Below, in pieces: positions 8,152-14,909 of a DNA stretch of 24,891 nucleotides. Made by a program: the position numbers and the translations under genes. The stretch is from contig JAQCJA010000011.1 in assembly GCA_027593305.1 (NCBI GenBank), forward strand, positions 1-24,891, given 5' to 3'. The first letter of the stretch is position 1. Every line of letters starts with the position of its first letter. A model generated the notes under the pieces. That model was not told the origin of the DNA. It ran no database searches and was given only the letters and a program-made list of their open reading frames with translations. Source of the stretch: a bacterium. GTDB taxonomy: Bacteria; Latescibacterota; UBA2968; UBA8231.

Positions 8152-8484
8152 ATGTCAGAGATCCGTGGAGCTGCTCAGCAGATCCAGGGGGCCCGTACGG
8201 TCTCCCAGGACAGCCAGCAGCAACAGCAGGTACGCGAGGCCCGGGAACAACGGGCCGAACGACGTGCCGAACAGCAGGCTGAATCGACCCAGGAGCGTGA
8301 GACGCGTGCCGACGATCGGCGCGAGACTCGTGCGGCCCTGGCCGAAAGCCAGCAGACACGTCGTGAAGAACGCACCAGCCAGGCGCAGGAAGCGCAACGC
8401 GCAGAGGCCACTGCAAATCAGCAGCGTCCGCCTGCCGAAACCCGCCAGGAAGGCAGAGGCGAGACAGTCGATACACTCGCCTGA
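8152..8484 (+). CDS. Small disordered Gln/Arg/Glu/Ala-rich protein, function unknown
   Basis: The ATG is preceded at 8 bases by a consensus AAGGAGG (8137-8143), one of the strongest ribosome binding sites in the window, and by a good promoter and structured leader, so a real and possibly abundant product is likely. The 110 residues are almost all Q, R, E, A, T, S and D, with no Trp, Tyr, Phe, Cys or Lys. There is no signal peptide or membrane segment. The middle (about 20-100) would form a long charged helix or disordered chain. A short less biased head (MSEIRGAAQQIQGA) and tail (GETVDTLA) flank it. It lies alone between folB and purD, both transcribed the other way. I do not recognise the family. 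Confidence 0.72.
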   Translation: MSEIRGAAQQIQGARTVSQDSQQQQQVREAREQRAERRAEQQAESTQERETRADDRRETRAALAESQQTRREERTSQAQEAQRAEATANQQRPPAETRQEGRGETVDTLA

Positions 8485-8555
8485 GAGCAAGCCCCTTCCC
8501 CGCCGGAAGACGAGCTCAAACAAAAAACGGGACACAACAGAATTCTCTGACACGG

Positions 8556-8586
8556 AGCGCCGAGGCGACACATTCGCCGCGGCGCT
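8556..8586. terminator. Long inverted repeat between convergent genes
   Basis: AGCGCCG and GGCGA pair with TCGCC and CGGCGCT around a CACAT loop, with one A/G mismatch, giving a 12-bp GC-rich stem. It lies between the stop of the small + gene (8484) and the stop of purD on the - strand (8650), where a bidirectional terminator is expected. There is no immediate U-tract on either strand; the - strand meets a T-rich stretch only about 30 bases further on. Function as a terminator is therefore plausible but not shown. Confidence 0.5.
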
Positions 8587-8622
8587 TCATCGTTCTGCCA
8601 GGCCAGATCTGTCGCGATCTCC

Positions 8623-8660
8623 GCCAGTGCCCATGCGGGTTGCCAGTGCCTATGCGGGTT
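8623..8660. repeat. 19-bp tandem duplication at the purD 3' end
   Basis: Two adjacent 19-base units (8623-8641 and 8642-8660) start GCCAGTGCC and differ by one base. The differing base (T at 8651) is part of the purD stop codon; the equivalent triplet in the other copy would be sense. Confidence 0.85.
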
Positions 8661-9993
8661 GCTGAGCCTGATTCCGCTGCAACGCCCGGTAGGCAATGTC
8701 GCGGCGCCAGTAGGCTCCCTCGAAGTGGATCCTGTCGATGGCGCTGTAGGCGCTCTGCGCCGCCGTCGAGATGTCGGCAGCTATGGCGGTCACCGCCAGA
8801 ACGCGCCCACCGGCAGTGACGAGGCGATCCGCATGCAGACAGGTGCCCGCATGGAAGATGATGGTTTCGTCCGTGTCGCTGGCGCCGGCGGTGTCATCCA
8901 CACCATCGATGGACCGTCCCGTCCCGTAGGCTCCCGGATACCCATCAGAGGCCATCACTACACAGACGGCAGCCCGCTCGGTGTCGAGTTCCACAGGCCC
9001 CGCCTGTGACAGGTCGCCCCGTGCAGAGGCCAGACACAAGTCAACCAGATCGGAGCGCAGCAGGGGCAGCACGACCTGGCTCTCGGGGTCGCCAAAGCGA
9101 CAGTTGAATTCCACGACTCTTGGTCCAGTTTTCGTCAACATCAGGCCGCAGAACAGGACCCCCCGGTAGGGACTGCCGCGTCGCGCCATTTCGGCCAGCA
9201 CGGGCTCGATGATTTCTTTGTTGGCTTGCTCAACAAGGGTCGGGGTCATGACCGGGGCAGGAGCGTAGGCCCCCATACCGCCGGTGTTGGGTCCCGTGTC
9301 ACCTTCGCCGATCGCCTTGTGGTCCTGGGCGGCGACGAGGTTGATGTAGTTCTTGCCGTCACAGATGGCGAAGAGTGACGCTTCCTCACCCTCCATGAAT
9401 TCCTCGATGACCACCTGTGCGCCCGCCTGCCCGAAGGCACCGTCATCAAGGATGTCATGAACGGCGGTGATTGCTTCATCTTCGCTGCGGCAGATGATGA
9501 CGCCTTTGCCCGCAGCCAGGCCCGCCGCCTTGATGACGATCGGCGCTCCCTGACGGCGGATGTAGTCGATGGCGCTGGCACTGTCATCAAAGGACTGATG
9601 CGCCGCCGTAGACACACCGATCGTCGCCATGAGTTCCTTGGAGAAGGTCTTGTCGCACTCGATCCGTGCCGCCGCTTCTGTGGGGCCGAATATCGTCAGC
9701 CCCGCCTCCTGGAACCGGTCGACGATTCCAGCAGCCAGGGCTGCCTCCGGGCCGACGACGGTAAGATCGATGCCTTCGGCGACGGCAAAGTCGCGAAGCT
9801 TGAGGATCTCAACCTCCAGCAGGGCACGTTGAGAAAGGTCCAGGTCGACTCGAATGTCACTCAGACACTGTGCATGAGCGGCGATGCCCGGGTTGCCGGG
9901 TGCAGCGTACAGCTGCTCTACCTGGGGGGACTGCGCCAGTTTCCACGCCAGGGCATGTTCACGACCACCTTTACCGACGACCAGGACCTTCAT
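8650..9993 (-). CDS. purD: Phosphoribosylamine-glycine ligase (GAR synthetase)
   Basis: PurD joins glycine to phosphoribosylamine using ATP, the second step of de novo purine synthesis. The 447-residue product has the whole family pattern: GKGGREHALAWK (7-18), GNPGI (33-37), VGPEAALAAGI (80-90), CDKTFSKELM, the ATP-grasp loop at 151-165, EEFMEGEEASLFA, QDHKAIGEGDTGPNTGGMGAY (223-243) and EFNCRFGDPESQ (295-306). It is slightly longer than the usual 420-430 residues. One small oddity is KAAGLAAGKG at 155-164 where most family members have KADGLAAGKG, so Ala157 replaces Asp. The ATG start has GGAG about 11 bases upstream and follows era after a 27-bp gap. Confidence 0.96.
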   Translation of the reverse strand: MKVLVVGKGGREHALAWKLAQSPQVEQLYAAPGNPGIAAHAQCLSDIRVDLDLSQRALLEVEILKLRDFAVAEGIDLTVVGPEAALAAGIVDRFQEAGLTIFGPTEAAARIECDKTFSKELMATIGVSTAAHQSFDDSASAIDYIRRQGAPIVIKAAGLAAGKGVIICRSEDEAITAVHDILDDGAFGQAGAQVVIEEFMEGEEASLFAICDGKNYINLVAAQDHKAIGEGDTGPNTGGMGAYAPAPVMTPTLVEQANKEIIEPVLAEMARRGSPYRGVLFCGLMLTKTGPRVVEFNCRFGDPESQVVLPLLRSDLVDLCLASARGDLSQAGPVELDTERAAVCVVMASDGYPGAYGTGRSIDGVDDTAGASDTDETIIFHAGTCLHADRLVTAGGRVLAVTAIAADISTAAQSAYSAIDRIHFEGAYWRRDIAYRALQRNQAQQPA

Positions 9994-10020
9994 GGATCAG
10001 TTGTCTCCAGTGGGAAGGGG

Positions 10021-10926
10021 TCACTTGTAACCGAACTCGATCAGATCCTTGTCGCGCTTGCGCCAGTCAGGCCGTACGCGCACCCGCAGTTCCAGAAACA
10101 CCGGGCCGTCGATGAGTTCTTCGATCTTGCGTCGTGCACCCGAGCCGATGCTGCGCAATCTGGCGCCGCCCTTGCCGATGACGATGCCTTTCTGACTGTC
10201 GCGCTCGACATACAACGTGGCGTGCAGGTAGGTCTTGCGGCCGTCCCCTGCCTCGGGCTCGCGAAACTCGTCGATCTCGACCTGGATTGAGTAGGGGAGT
10301 TCATCAGAAAGCTGCTCAAAGGCTGTTTCGCGAACCAGCTCAGCGGCAAAGAAACGCTCCGGCTGTTCGGCGACCATCTCCTCCGGATACAGGGGCGGCC
10401 CAAGAGGTATCAATGCCGCAACACGCTGCAGCAGATCGGGAACGTTGGTCCCGGTCAGCGCCGACAGCGGCAACAACCCATCGAGTCCGTAGCGTTCGCA
10501 GAGGCTCTTCATCAGGGGATCGACAGCTTGCGGGGCGAGGCGATCCACCTTGTTGAGCACCGGCAGCAAGGGTTTGCGGTTGCGGGCCAGGAAGTTCGTG
10601 ATCAGGTCGACACGGTCATCCGGATGTGTCGCGTCAAGCAGCAGGACCACTGCATCACCGTCACTGCAGGCGCGCTGGATCTGCCTTTCCATGGTTTCGT
10701 GCAGTTTGTAGGCCGCCTCCAGCAAACCGGGAGTATCCAGAAACACGAGTTGGGATTCGGGCCGTGTCAGGATTCCGAGGATGCGTCCACGGGTCGTCTG
10801 TGGCCGTGGTGTGACAATGGACAGCCGTTGGCCGAGGAAGGCGTTGAACAGCGTCGACTTGCCGACATTCGGGCGGCCGACCAGAGTGATGTAGCCGAAT
10901 CGATGGCCACCCGCAGGGTCGACCAC
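10021..10926 (-). CDS. era: GTPase Era, 16S rRNA-binding ribosome assembly factor
   Basis: Era is a GTPase that binds the 3' end of 16S rRNA during 30S assembly. From the GTG at 10926 the product is 301 residues, the usual Era length; a longer open frame runs upstream but would overlap the PorV-like gene with unrelated sequence. The GTPase motifs are G1 GRPNVGKS (17-24), the TPRPQTTRGRI switch I region (39-49), G3 DTPG (64-67), G4 NKVD (125-128) and a G5 SAL. The C-terminal KH domain has IVIGKGGARLRSIGSGARRKIEEL and ends in DLIEFGYK. The start lies 7 bases after the upstream stop with only a weak GAAG before it, so translation is probably coupled to that gene. Confidence 0.95.
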   Translation of the reverse strand: MVDPAGGHRFGYITLVGRPNVGKSTLFNAFLGQRLSIVTPRPQTTRGRILGILTRPESQLVFLDTPGLLEAAYKLHETMERQIQRACSDGDAVVLLLDATHPDDRVDLITNFLARNRKPLLPVLNKVDRLAPQAVDPLMKSLCERYGLDGLLPLSALTGTNVPDLLQRVAALIPLGPPLYPEEMVAEQPERFFAAELVRETAFEQLSDELPYSIQVEIDEFREPEAGDGRKTYLHATLYVERDSQKGIVIGKGGARLRSIGSGARRKIEELIDGPVFLELRVRVRPDWRKRDKDLIEFGYK

Positions 10927-10933
10927 CGTTGCT

Positions 10934-11896
10934 TCAGAATCCGATGGTTGCAGAGAGCAGATAGGTTTCCTCGAGTTCGTTGTGTTGCAGGTAGGCGACA
11001 TCGACGACAATGGCACGCGACAGTTGCAGGCCCAGGCCCCAGGTCGGACGCTCCTCGTCGAAGCCGGCACGCAGGGAGACGCGACCCGTCTGATACTCGA
11101 GTCCGCCATGGATCGGTGCGGCACCCGCATCGTCACTGGCATTGCCCCCGGCGCGGGAACCGACGGCGACAAGGGCCTGACCACCGGCGAACTCCCGCGT
11201 AACGGCGACGCCAAGGCTCAAGGACGGTTGTATGCTGTCGGTTGCCTGGGTGTCCCAGAAGACAGGTGTTGTTGTCGCATCGCGCAGATTGGCGGCTACG
11301 GTCACCCCCTGCGCCAACCGCAGACGGGCGCCGACGTCGAATCCGAGCCCGTAGGCCGTGTAGTCGGCGACGGTGCGGTATATCAACTTGGCAGAAATCC
11401 CCAGATCAAGACGCTTTCCGACTCGCCGGCCGCCGGAAAGATACATTGCGTAGTCGGCGGCACTCTCGGTGGACGATACGACAGGTCGGTTGTCGGGACC
11501 CACAGGGACGGCGGCGTCGGGCAATTCGGTGAATTCGATGCCATTCACACCCAGACGCAGAAGGCTGAGTGAAATCCCATCAAGCAGCGGGCCACCGCCG
11601 CTGGCGACGGCGACGAAATCCTGCTCCACGAGTCCGGCGTAGCGCTCCGCATGCATGAAGTGTGCCTGCCGGGATGGAGCGGAGGCCAGAGCTGCAGGGT
11701 TCCAGTATCCCGAGGTCGCATCATCGGCTGAGGCGACGAAGGCACTACCCATTGCCAGGCCACGGGCGCCGGCACCGACGGCGAGGAACTCGCCAGCGTA
11801 GCCACTGGCCGCGTCGGCGGCCTTTGGTCCCATGCCGGCGAGCAGGACGGTCAGGAGTGTGAATAAGGGGCGACGTTTCATTGGCGGCACAAGCAT
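10934..11896 (-). CDS. PorV/UPF0164-family outer-membrane beta-barrel protein
   Basis: I start at ATG 11896, which has GGGGAG eight bases upstream; the internal ATG at 11881 has no such site. The 320-residue product has a signal peptide ending near residue 29 (ADA). The family signature is at about 41-70, GAGARGLAMGSAFVASADDA followed by TSGYWNPAAL, as in PorV/PorQ and other UPF0164 proteins related to FadL-type barrels. The rest is amphipathic strands ending in LLSATIGF, a typical barrel terminus with a final Phe. In Bacteroidota PorV takes part in type IX secretion by shuttling cargo to the attachment complex. Other members have no known role, so I call the family only. It sits upstream of era with a 7-bp gap. 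Confidence 0.85.
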   Translation of the reverse strand: MLVPPMKRRPLFTLLTVLLAGMGPKAADAASGYAGEFLAVGAGARGLAMGSAFVASADDATSGYWNPAALASAPSRQAHFMHAERYAGLVEQDFVAVASGGGPLLDGISLSLLRLGVNGIEFTELPDAAVPVGPDNRPVVSSTESAADYAMYLSGGRRVGKRLDLGISAKLIYRTVADYTAYGLGFDVGARLRLAQGVTVAANLRDATTTPVFWDTQATDSIQPSLSLGVAVTREFAGGQALVAVGSRAGGNASDDAGAAPIHGGLEYQTGRVSLRAGFDEERPTWGLGLQLSRAIVVDVAYLQHNELEETYLLSATIGF

Positions 11897-11938
11897 TGTA
11901 CGATCTCCCCGAGCATTCGTCCACCTGTAAAGCTCTCC

Positions 11939-11976
11939 GGCACACGCCTCGATCGAGGCCTGATTCCCTGTGTGCC
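11939..11976. other. Nested inverted repeat between glycerate kinase and PorV-like genes
   Basis: GGCACAC (11939-11945) pairs with GTGTGCC (11970-11976), enclosing a perfect 14-bp palindrome GCCTCGATCGAGGC (11946-11959). It lies in the 103-bp gap downstream of the glycerate kinase stop. No U-tract follows on either strand. It may be a terminator or attenuator, a processing site, or an operator for the PorV-like gene. Confidence 0.55.
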
Positions 11977-11999
11977 ACCGGCCGAATCACCGCCAGAAA

Positions 12000-13340
12000 T
12001 CAACCAACCAACAGAAGGCGAAGATCCATCACGTTTGTCCCAGTGGGGCCCGTGATCACGAGGTCGTCCAGTTGCGCAAAGAACCTGTAGGAGTCGTTGC
12101 ACAGCAGATACTCGGACGCTTGCAGACCCGCACACGCTGCACGAGCCACCGATGAGCCATCGGCGATGGCGCCGGCTGCGTCGGTTGGGCCATCCGTACC
12201 ATCGGTGCCACAGCTGAGCACCGTGATCCCGTCGCAGCCAACCAGATCAAGGGCAGCTGCCAGGACAAACTCCTGGTTGCGCCCCCCTTTGCCGTTGCCC
12301 TTGAGGGTAACCGTCGTTTCGCCGCCGCTGATGAGGCATGCAGGGGGAGGCAGAGGCTGTCCCGTGGCGGCGACTTCACGCGCGATGGCAACGTGCATGG
12401 AGGCGATATGCCGCGTCTCGCCGGCAATGCGGGATGACAGGATCAACGGCTGATACCCCCGCCGGGCGGCTTCACTCTGCGCCGCCGCAAGGGCCAGCGT
12501 ATTGTTGCCAATGACCAGATTGGTCGTGCGCTCGAAGGCCGGATCCCCTGGTTTTGGCGTCTCGGGGAGTTGGCCGGACGCTCCCGTCTCGAGGTGGTGC
12601 ATGACTTCGGCAGGAATCACCCCGGCGATACCGTACCTGGCAACGATCTTCAGGCAGTCGGCGAAGGTTGTCGGGTCGGCAGCGGTTGGCCCGGAAGCGA
12701 TCGTGTCAACCGGGTCATTGATGACATCAGACATCATCAGCGACACGACACGGGCAGGCATCGCCCGCCGCGCCAACCAGCCACCCTTGATCCCGGACAG
12801 GTGCTTGCGGATGGCATTGATCTCATCGATGGTGGCGCCGCACGCGAGCAGTGCCGCCGTGGTCCGGCCCTTGTGATCGAGACTCAGCCCCGGGGCTGGC
12901 ATCGGCATCAGGGCGGAACCACCACCGGAGAACAGGCAAAGCACGACATCCTGTTGCGTGAGCCCTTGAAGAAGCTGCAGGATGCCACGCGCGCCGGCGA
13001 CGCCGTCGGCATCCGGGATGGGATGCGAACACTCGACCGTGGTGATGCGGGTCAACGCTACAGCGTGGCCGTGCTTGGTGTTGATGGACCCGCAGTGGAT
13101 CCGATCCCCAAGTGCATGTTCGACGGCTCTGGCCATCGCTGGCGTCGCCTTGCCGGCGCCGACAACGATGACGCGACCCGTGTCCGTCAGGGGAATGGTG
13201 TGTGGACCGACACGAAGATCTCCATCACCAAGATGGAGGTTGGCGCGAACCAGGACGAAGGGGTCAACAGCGGCTACGGCGGCGCTGAAGATGGCCAGTC
13301 CATCCTCGCGCCGCCGGGACGCATCGGGGGATGGATTCAC
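12000..13340 (-). CDS. gckA: Glycerate 2-kinase, MOFRL family
   Basis: This enzyme phosphorylates D-glycerate to 2-phosphoglycerate, linking glyoxylate, serine and hydroxypyruvate metabolism to glycolysis. The 446-residue product shows GAGKA (61-65), SHPIPDADG (105-113), SGGGSAL (138-144), IDEINAIRKHLSGIKGG (171-187), SDVINDPVDTIASGPT (204-219) and a C-terminal MOFRL region with ISGGETTVTLKG, GKGGRNQEF and CGTDGTDGPTDAAGA. The GTG at 13340 lies 7 bases after the lexA stop and gives the usual family length. The open frame extends further, but there it would overlap lexA. No strong ribosome binding site is visible, which fits coupling to lexA. The gene symbol follows one of several names in use (gckA/ttuD/glxK-like). 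Confidence 0.93.
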   Translation of the reverse strand: MNPSPDASRRREDGLAIFSAAVAAVDPFVLVRANLHLGDGDLRVGPHTIPLTDTGRVIVVGAGKATPAMARAVEHALGDRIHCGSINTKHGHAVALTRITTVECSHPIPDADGVAGARGILQLLQGLTQQDVVLCLFSGGGSALMPMPAPGLSLDHKGRTTAALLACGATIDEINAIRKHLSGIKGGWLARRAMPARVVSLMMSDVINDPVDTIASGPTAADPTTFADCLKIVARYGIAGVIPAEVMHHLETGASGQLPETPKPGDPAFERTTNLVIGNNTLALAAAQSEAARRGYQPLILSSRIAGETRHIASMHVAIAREVAATGQPLPPPACLISGGETTVTLKGNGKGGRNQEFVLAAALDLVGCDGITVLSCGTDGTDGPTDAAGAIADGSSVARAACAGLQASEYLLCNDSYRFFAQLDDLVITGPTGTNVMDLRLLLVG

Positions 13341-13347
13341 GTCCGGA

Positions 13348-13977
13348 TCAGAACTGCCGCATGAGACCAACGACACGTCCCGCGATGCGGAACTCGACCC
13401 CATCCTCACCATTGACGATGATCGGCGCATAGGCGGCATTTTCCGGCAGCAACCGTATCCCTTCGGGGCCCTGGTCGAAGCGTTTGACCGTGGCCTCATT
13501 GTCGATCAGAGCGACAACGATCTCGCCTCGATTGGCCGTCTCCTGCTGGCGGGCGACGACGATGTCACCGTCGAGAATACCGGCGTCAATCATACTGTCG
13601 CCCTGCACGCGCAGGGCGAAGACGTTGCCGGAAGACGGAACCATGGAGCGGTCCACATGCACGGTGCCCTCGACATGCTCCTCTGCCAGGATCGGCACGC
13701 CTGCGGCAACTCGGCCGAGGATGGGAATTTCGATCGTATCGAGGGACACCTGCTCGGGTGCAGACTCCACCAACTCGATCCCTCGCGAGAGTCGGGGGTG
13801 GCGCCGGATGTGACCCTTCTTTTCCAGGGCGGCGAGCGTCGTGCGAACGCCGTTGGTGGAGTTGATGTCAAACTTGTCCATGATCTCGCGGATCGTGGGT
13901 GGTGCGCCACGGCTGTGAATGATGGCGGCGATGAAGTCGTAGATCTCCTGCTGACGATCGGTAAGTTCCTTGGGCAT
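13348..13977 (-). CDS. lexA: LexA repressor / self-cleaving SOS regulator
   Basis: LexA represses DNA-damage genes and cleaves itself when RecA is activated. From ATG 13977 the product is 209 residues. It begins MPKELTDRQQEIYDFI and has a winged helix (TIREIMDKFDINSTNGVRTT, about 28-47). It also has the Ala92-Gly93 cleavage site in GRVAAGVP, catalytic Ser128 in GDSMID and Lys165 in EATVKRF, so all parts needed for autolysis are present. In-frame ATGs at 14079 and 14058 fall inside the predicted promoter and cannot be used from that transcript, which fixes the start. The untranslated leader is about 70 bases. The glycerate kinase follows after 7 bp, so that gene is probably in the same LexA-controlled transcript. 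Confidence 0.96.
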   Translation of the reverse strand: MPKELTDRQQEIYDFIAAIIHSRGAPPTIREIMDKFDINSTNGVRTTLAALEKKGHIRRHPRLSRGIELVESAPEQVSLDTIEIPILGRVAAGVPILAEEHVEGTVHVDRSMVPSSGNVFALRVQGDSMIDAGILDGDIVVARQQETANRGEIVVALIDNEATVKRFDQGPEGIRLLPENAAYAPIIVNGEDGVEFRIAGRVVGLMRQF

Positions 13978-14057
13978 GGCCTGGTTTGCTCCCGTGAGTG
14001 TGGGATGCGCGCCCTGTTTCCAGGCGGTAAGGGACGCGATGTGAACACCTGCACTCA

Positions 14058-14086
14058 TATTTACTGCACATGCGTGCATTTGTCAA
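14058..14086 (-). promoter_or_regulatory. lexA promoter
   Basis: On the - strand TTGACA (14086-14081, perfect -35) is followed after exactly 17 bases by TAAATA (14063-14058, -10). Transcription should begin near 14051. The whole spacer is taken up by the LexA operator. Confidence 0.8.
14065..14079. promoter_or_regulatory. LexA operator (SOS box), Fibrobacter-like type
   Basis: TGCAC-ATGC-GTGCAT is a TGCAC/GTGCA inverted repeat with a 4-base centre, placed between the -35 and -10 of the lexA promoter. It fits TGCNC-N4-GTGCAT, the operator I recall being reported for Fibrobacter succinogenes, and not the Escherichia (CTGT-N8-ACAG) or Bacillus (GAAC-N4-GTTC) types. Binding would block RNA polymerase, giving autoregulation. 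Confidence 0.75.
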
Positions 14087-14190
14087 TGTGCCGGGTTGAT
14101 ATCCAGCGGCGCAACTAGCTGATTCTTGGCATGGTTATCGAGTCCGCACCGGCGCCGGCCCGGGTTTGTGCGTCCGGCTCTGCCAACTTG

Positions 14191-14219
14191 TTGACAAAGT
14201 CTACCCTTGTCTGTTTACT
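14191..14219 (+). promoter_or_regulatory. Possible promoter for the small exported protein and FN3 lipoprotein
   Basis: A perfect TTGACA at 14191-14196 is followed after 17 bases by TTTACT (14214-14219), a 4-of-6 match to a -10 box. It would start transcription about 45 bases before the ATG at 14269. It is about 110 bp from the divergent lexA operator, so control by LexA is not evident. Confidence 0.45.
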
Positions 14220-14268
14220 TTACTCCCAATTGACGTAAGTTGCTCAGTTTCATGGGGTTGCCAATAAT

Positions 14269-14892
14269 ATGAAGACACATTTCGGCCTGTTTACCGAGCG
14301 TGCGGACCAAACGATTTTCGCCGCCGCCTTGATGGTGATGACCATTCTGTCTGGCCCTCGGACGGCTCTGGCCGACGCCGGCCCCCCAGGTATCGATCTG
14401 GCCCGTATCGATCTGGCCCGTATCGATCTGGCCCAAACGACCCACGGGATATCCGGCGCCGCGAGTTTTGACGGCAGTTCGGATCCTAGATCGCCCGGGA
14501 CCCACGGGTTCCTCACCGTACGGCGTTCCCTCGGGGCCGTTTTTCTGGCGGGGAGCGTCGTCCTGGTCATGCAAGGCTTTGATCTGAAAGACCAGGCCGA
14601 CGGTTTCTACGCTGCCTACGAATCGGCAACAGATCCGGCAGAGATTGAAAAATTCTACCAGCGCACGACGAATCGCGACGTTAAGAGCCAGGTCAGCTGG
14701 GCACTGGCCGCCGCCTTTGGCATCACCGGGTTGCGCCTGGCGTTGACCGGTGGTGATAGCGGACCGGCCTCCATGCAGACCGGCGCCCTCGCCTCGACTG
14801 CTACCGAACCCGGTACTGGTTCATCATTGTCTCTCGTGCCTGCCGTCAGTCCCCGAGTTGTCGGCCTGGCCCTGCAGCGCCATTTCTTTTGA
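14269..14892 (+). CDS. Small exported membrane protein with IDLAR repeats, function unknown
   Basis: The 207-residue product has a signal peptide with a likely cleavage at ALA (33-35). The first mature residues carry an exact 15-bp repeat read three times (GIDLA-RIDLA-RIDLA, about 41-55). A Ser/Gly linker leads to two hydrophobic segments at about 88-104 and 143-160. They enclose a charged loop, FYAAYESATDPAEIEKFYQR, that resembles loops in DUF5683-type small envelope proteins, though no PGxGQ motif is visible. The C-terminus is strand-like and ends in LALQRHFF. It is followed after 17 bp by the large FN3 lipoprotein, and the two are probably cotranscribed. No strong ribosome binding site is seen; ATG 14269 is the first start downstream of the predicted promoter. 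I do not recognise the family. Confidence 0.72.
   Translation: MKTHFGLFTERADQTIFAAALMVMTILSGPRTALADAGPPGIDLARIDLARIDLAQTTHGISGAASFDGSSDPRSPGTHGFLTVRRSLGAVFLAGSVVLVMQGFDLKDQADGFYAAYESATDPAEIEKFYQRTTNRDVKSQVSWALAAAFGITGLRLALTGGDSGPASMQTGALASTATEPGTGSSLSLVPAVSPRVVGLALQRHFF
14390..14434. repeat. Three exact 15-bp direct repeats, in frame
   Basis: The unit GTATCGATCTGGCCC occurs three times with no mismatch, each adding five residues to the mature N-terminus of the small exported protein. Exact identity suggests slippage or recent expansion. Confidence 0.95.
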
Positions 14893-14909
14893 GAGCCGGA
14901 AACTTCAAG

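Noticed and set aside
9457..10290. Open frame of 277 codons on the + strand
   Set aside because: Antisense to purD and era; no motif and no ribosome binding site.
10927..11214. N-terminal extension of Era by 96 residues
   Set aside because: It overlaps the 3' end of the PorV-like gene, is low-complexity Ser/Pro/Arg, and Era has its normal 301 residues without it.
13978..14079. N-terminal extension of LexA to the ATG at 14079
   Set aside because: That ATG lies inside the LexA operator between -35 and -10, upstream of the predicted transcript start. The extension is not like LexA.
12982..14118. Open frame of 378 codons on the + strand over lexA and glycerate kinase
   Set aside because: It is antisense to two genes with complete catalytic motifs and also runs through the lexA promoter and operator.
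14390..14434. Short direct repeats as a CRISPR array
   Set aside because: The repeats abut without spacers, are only 15 bp, and encode in-frame residues of an exported protein.
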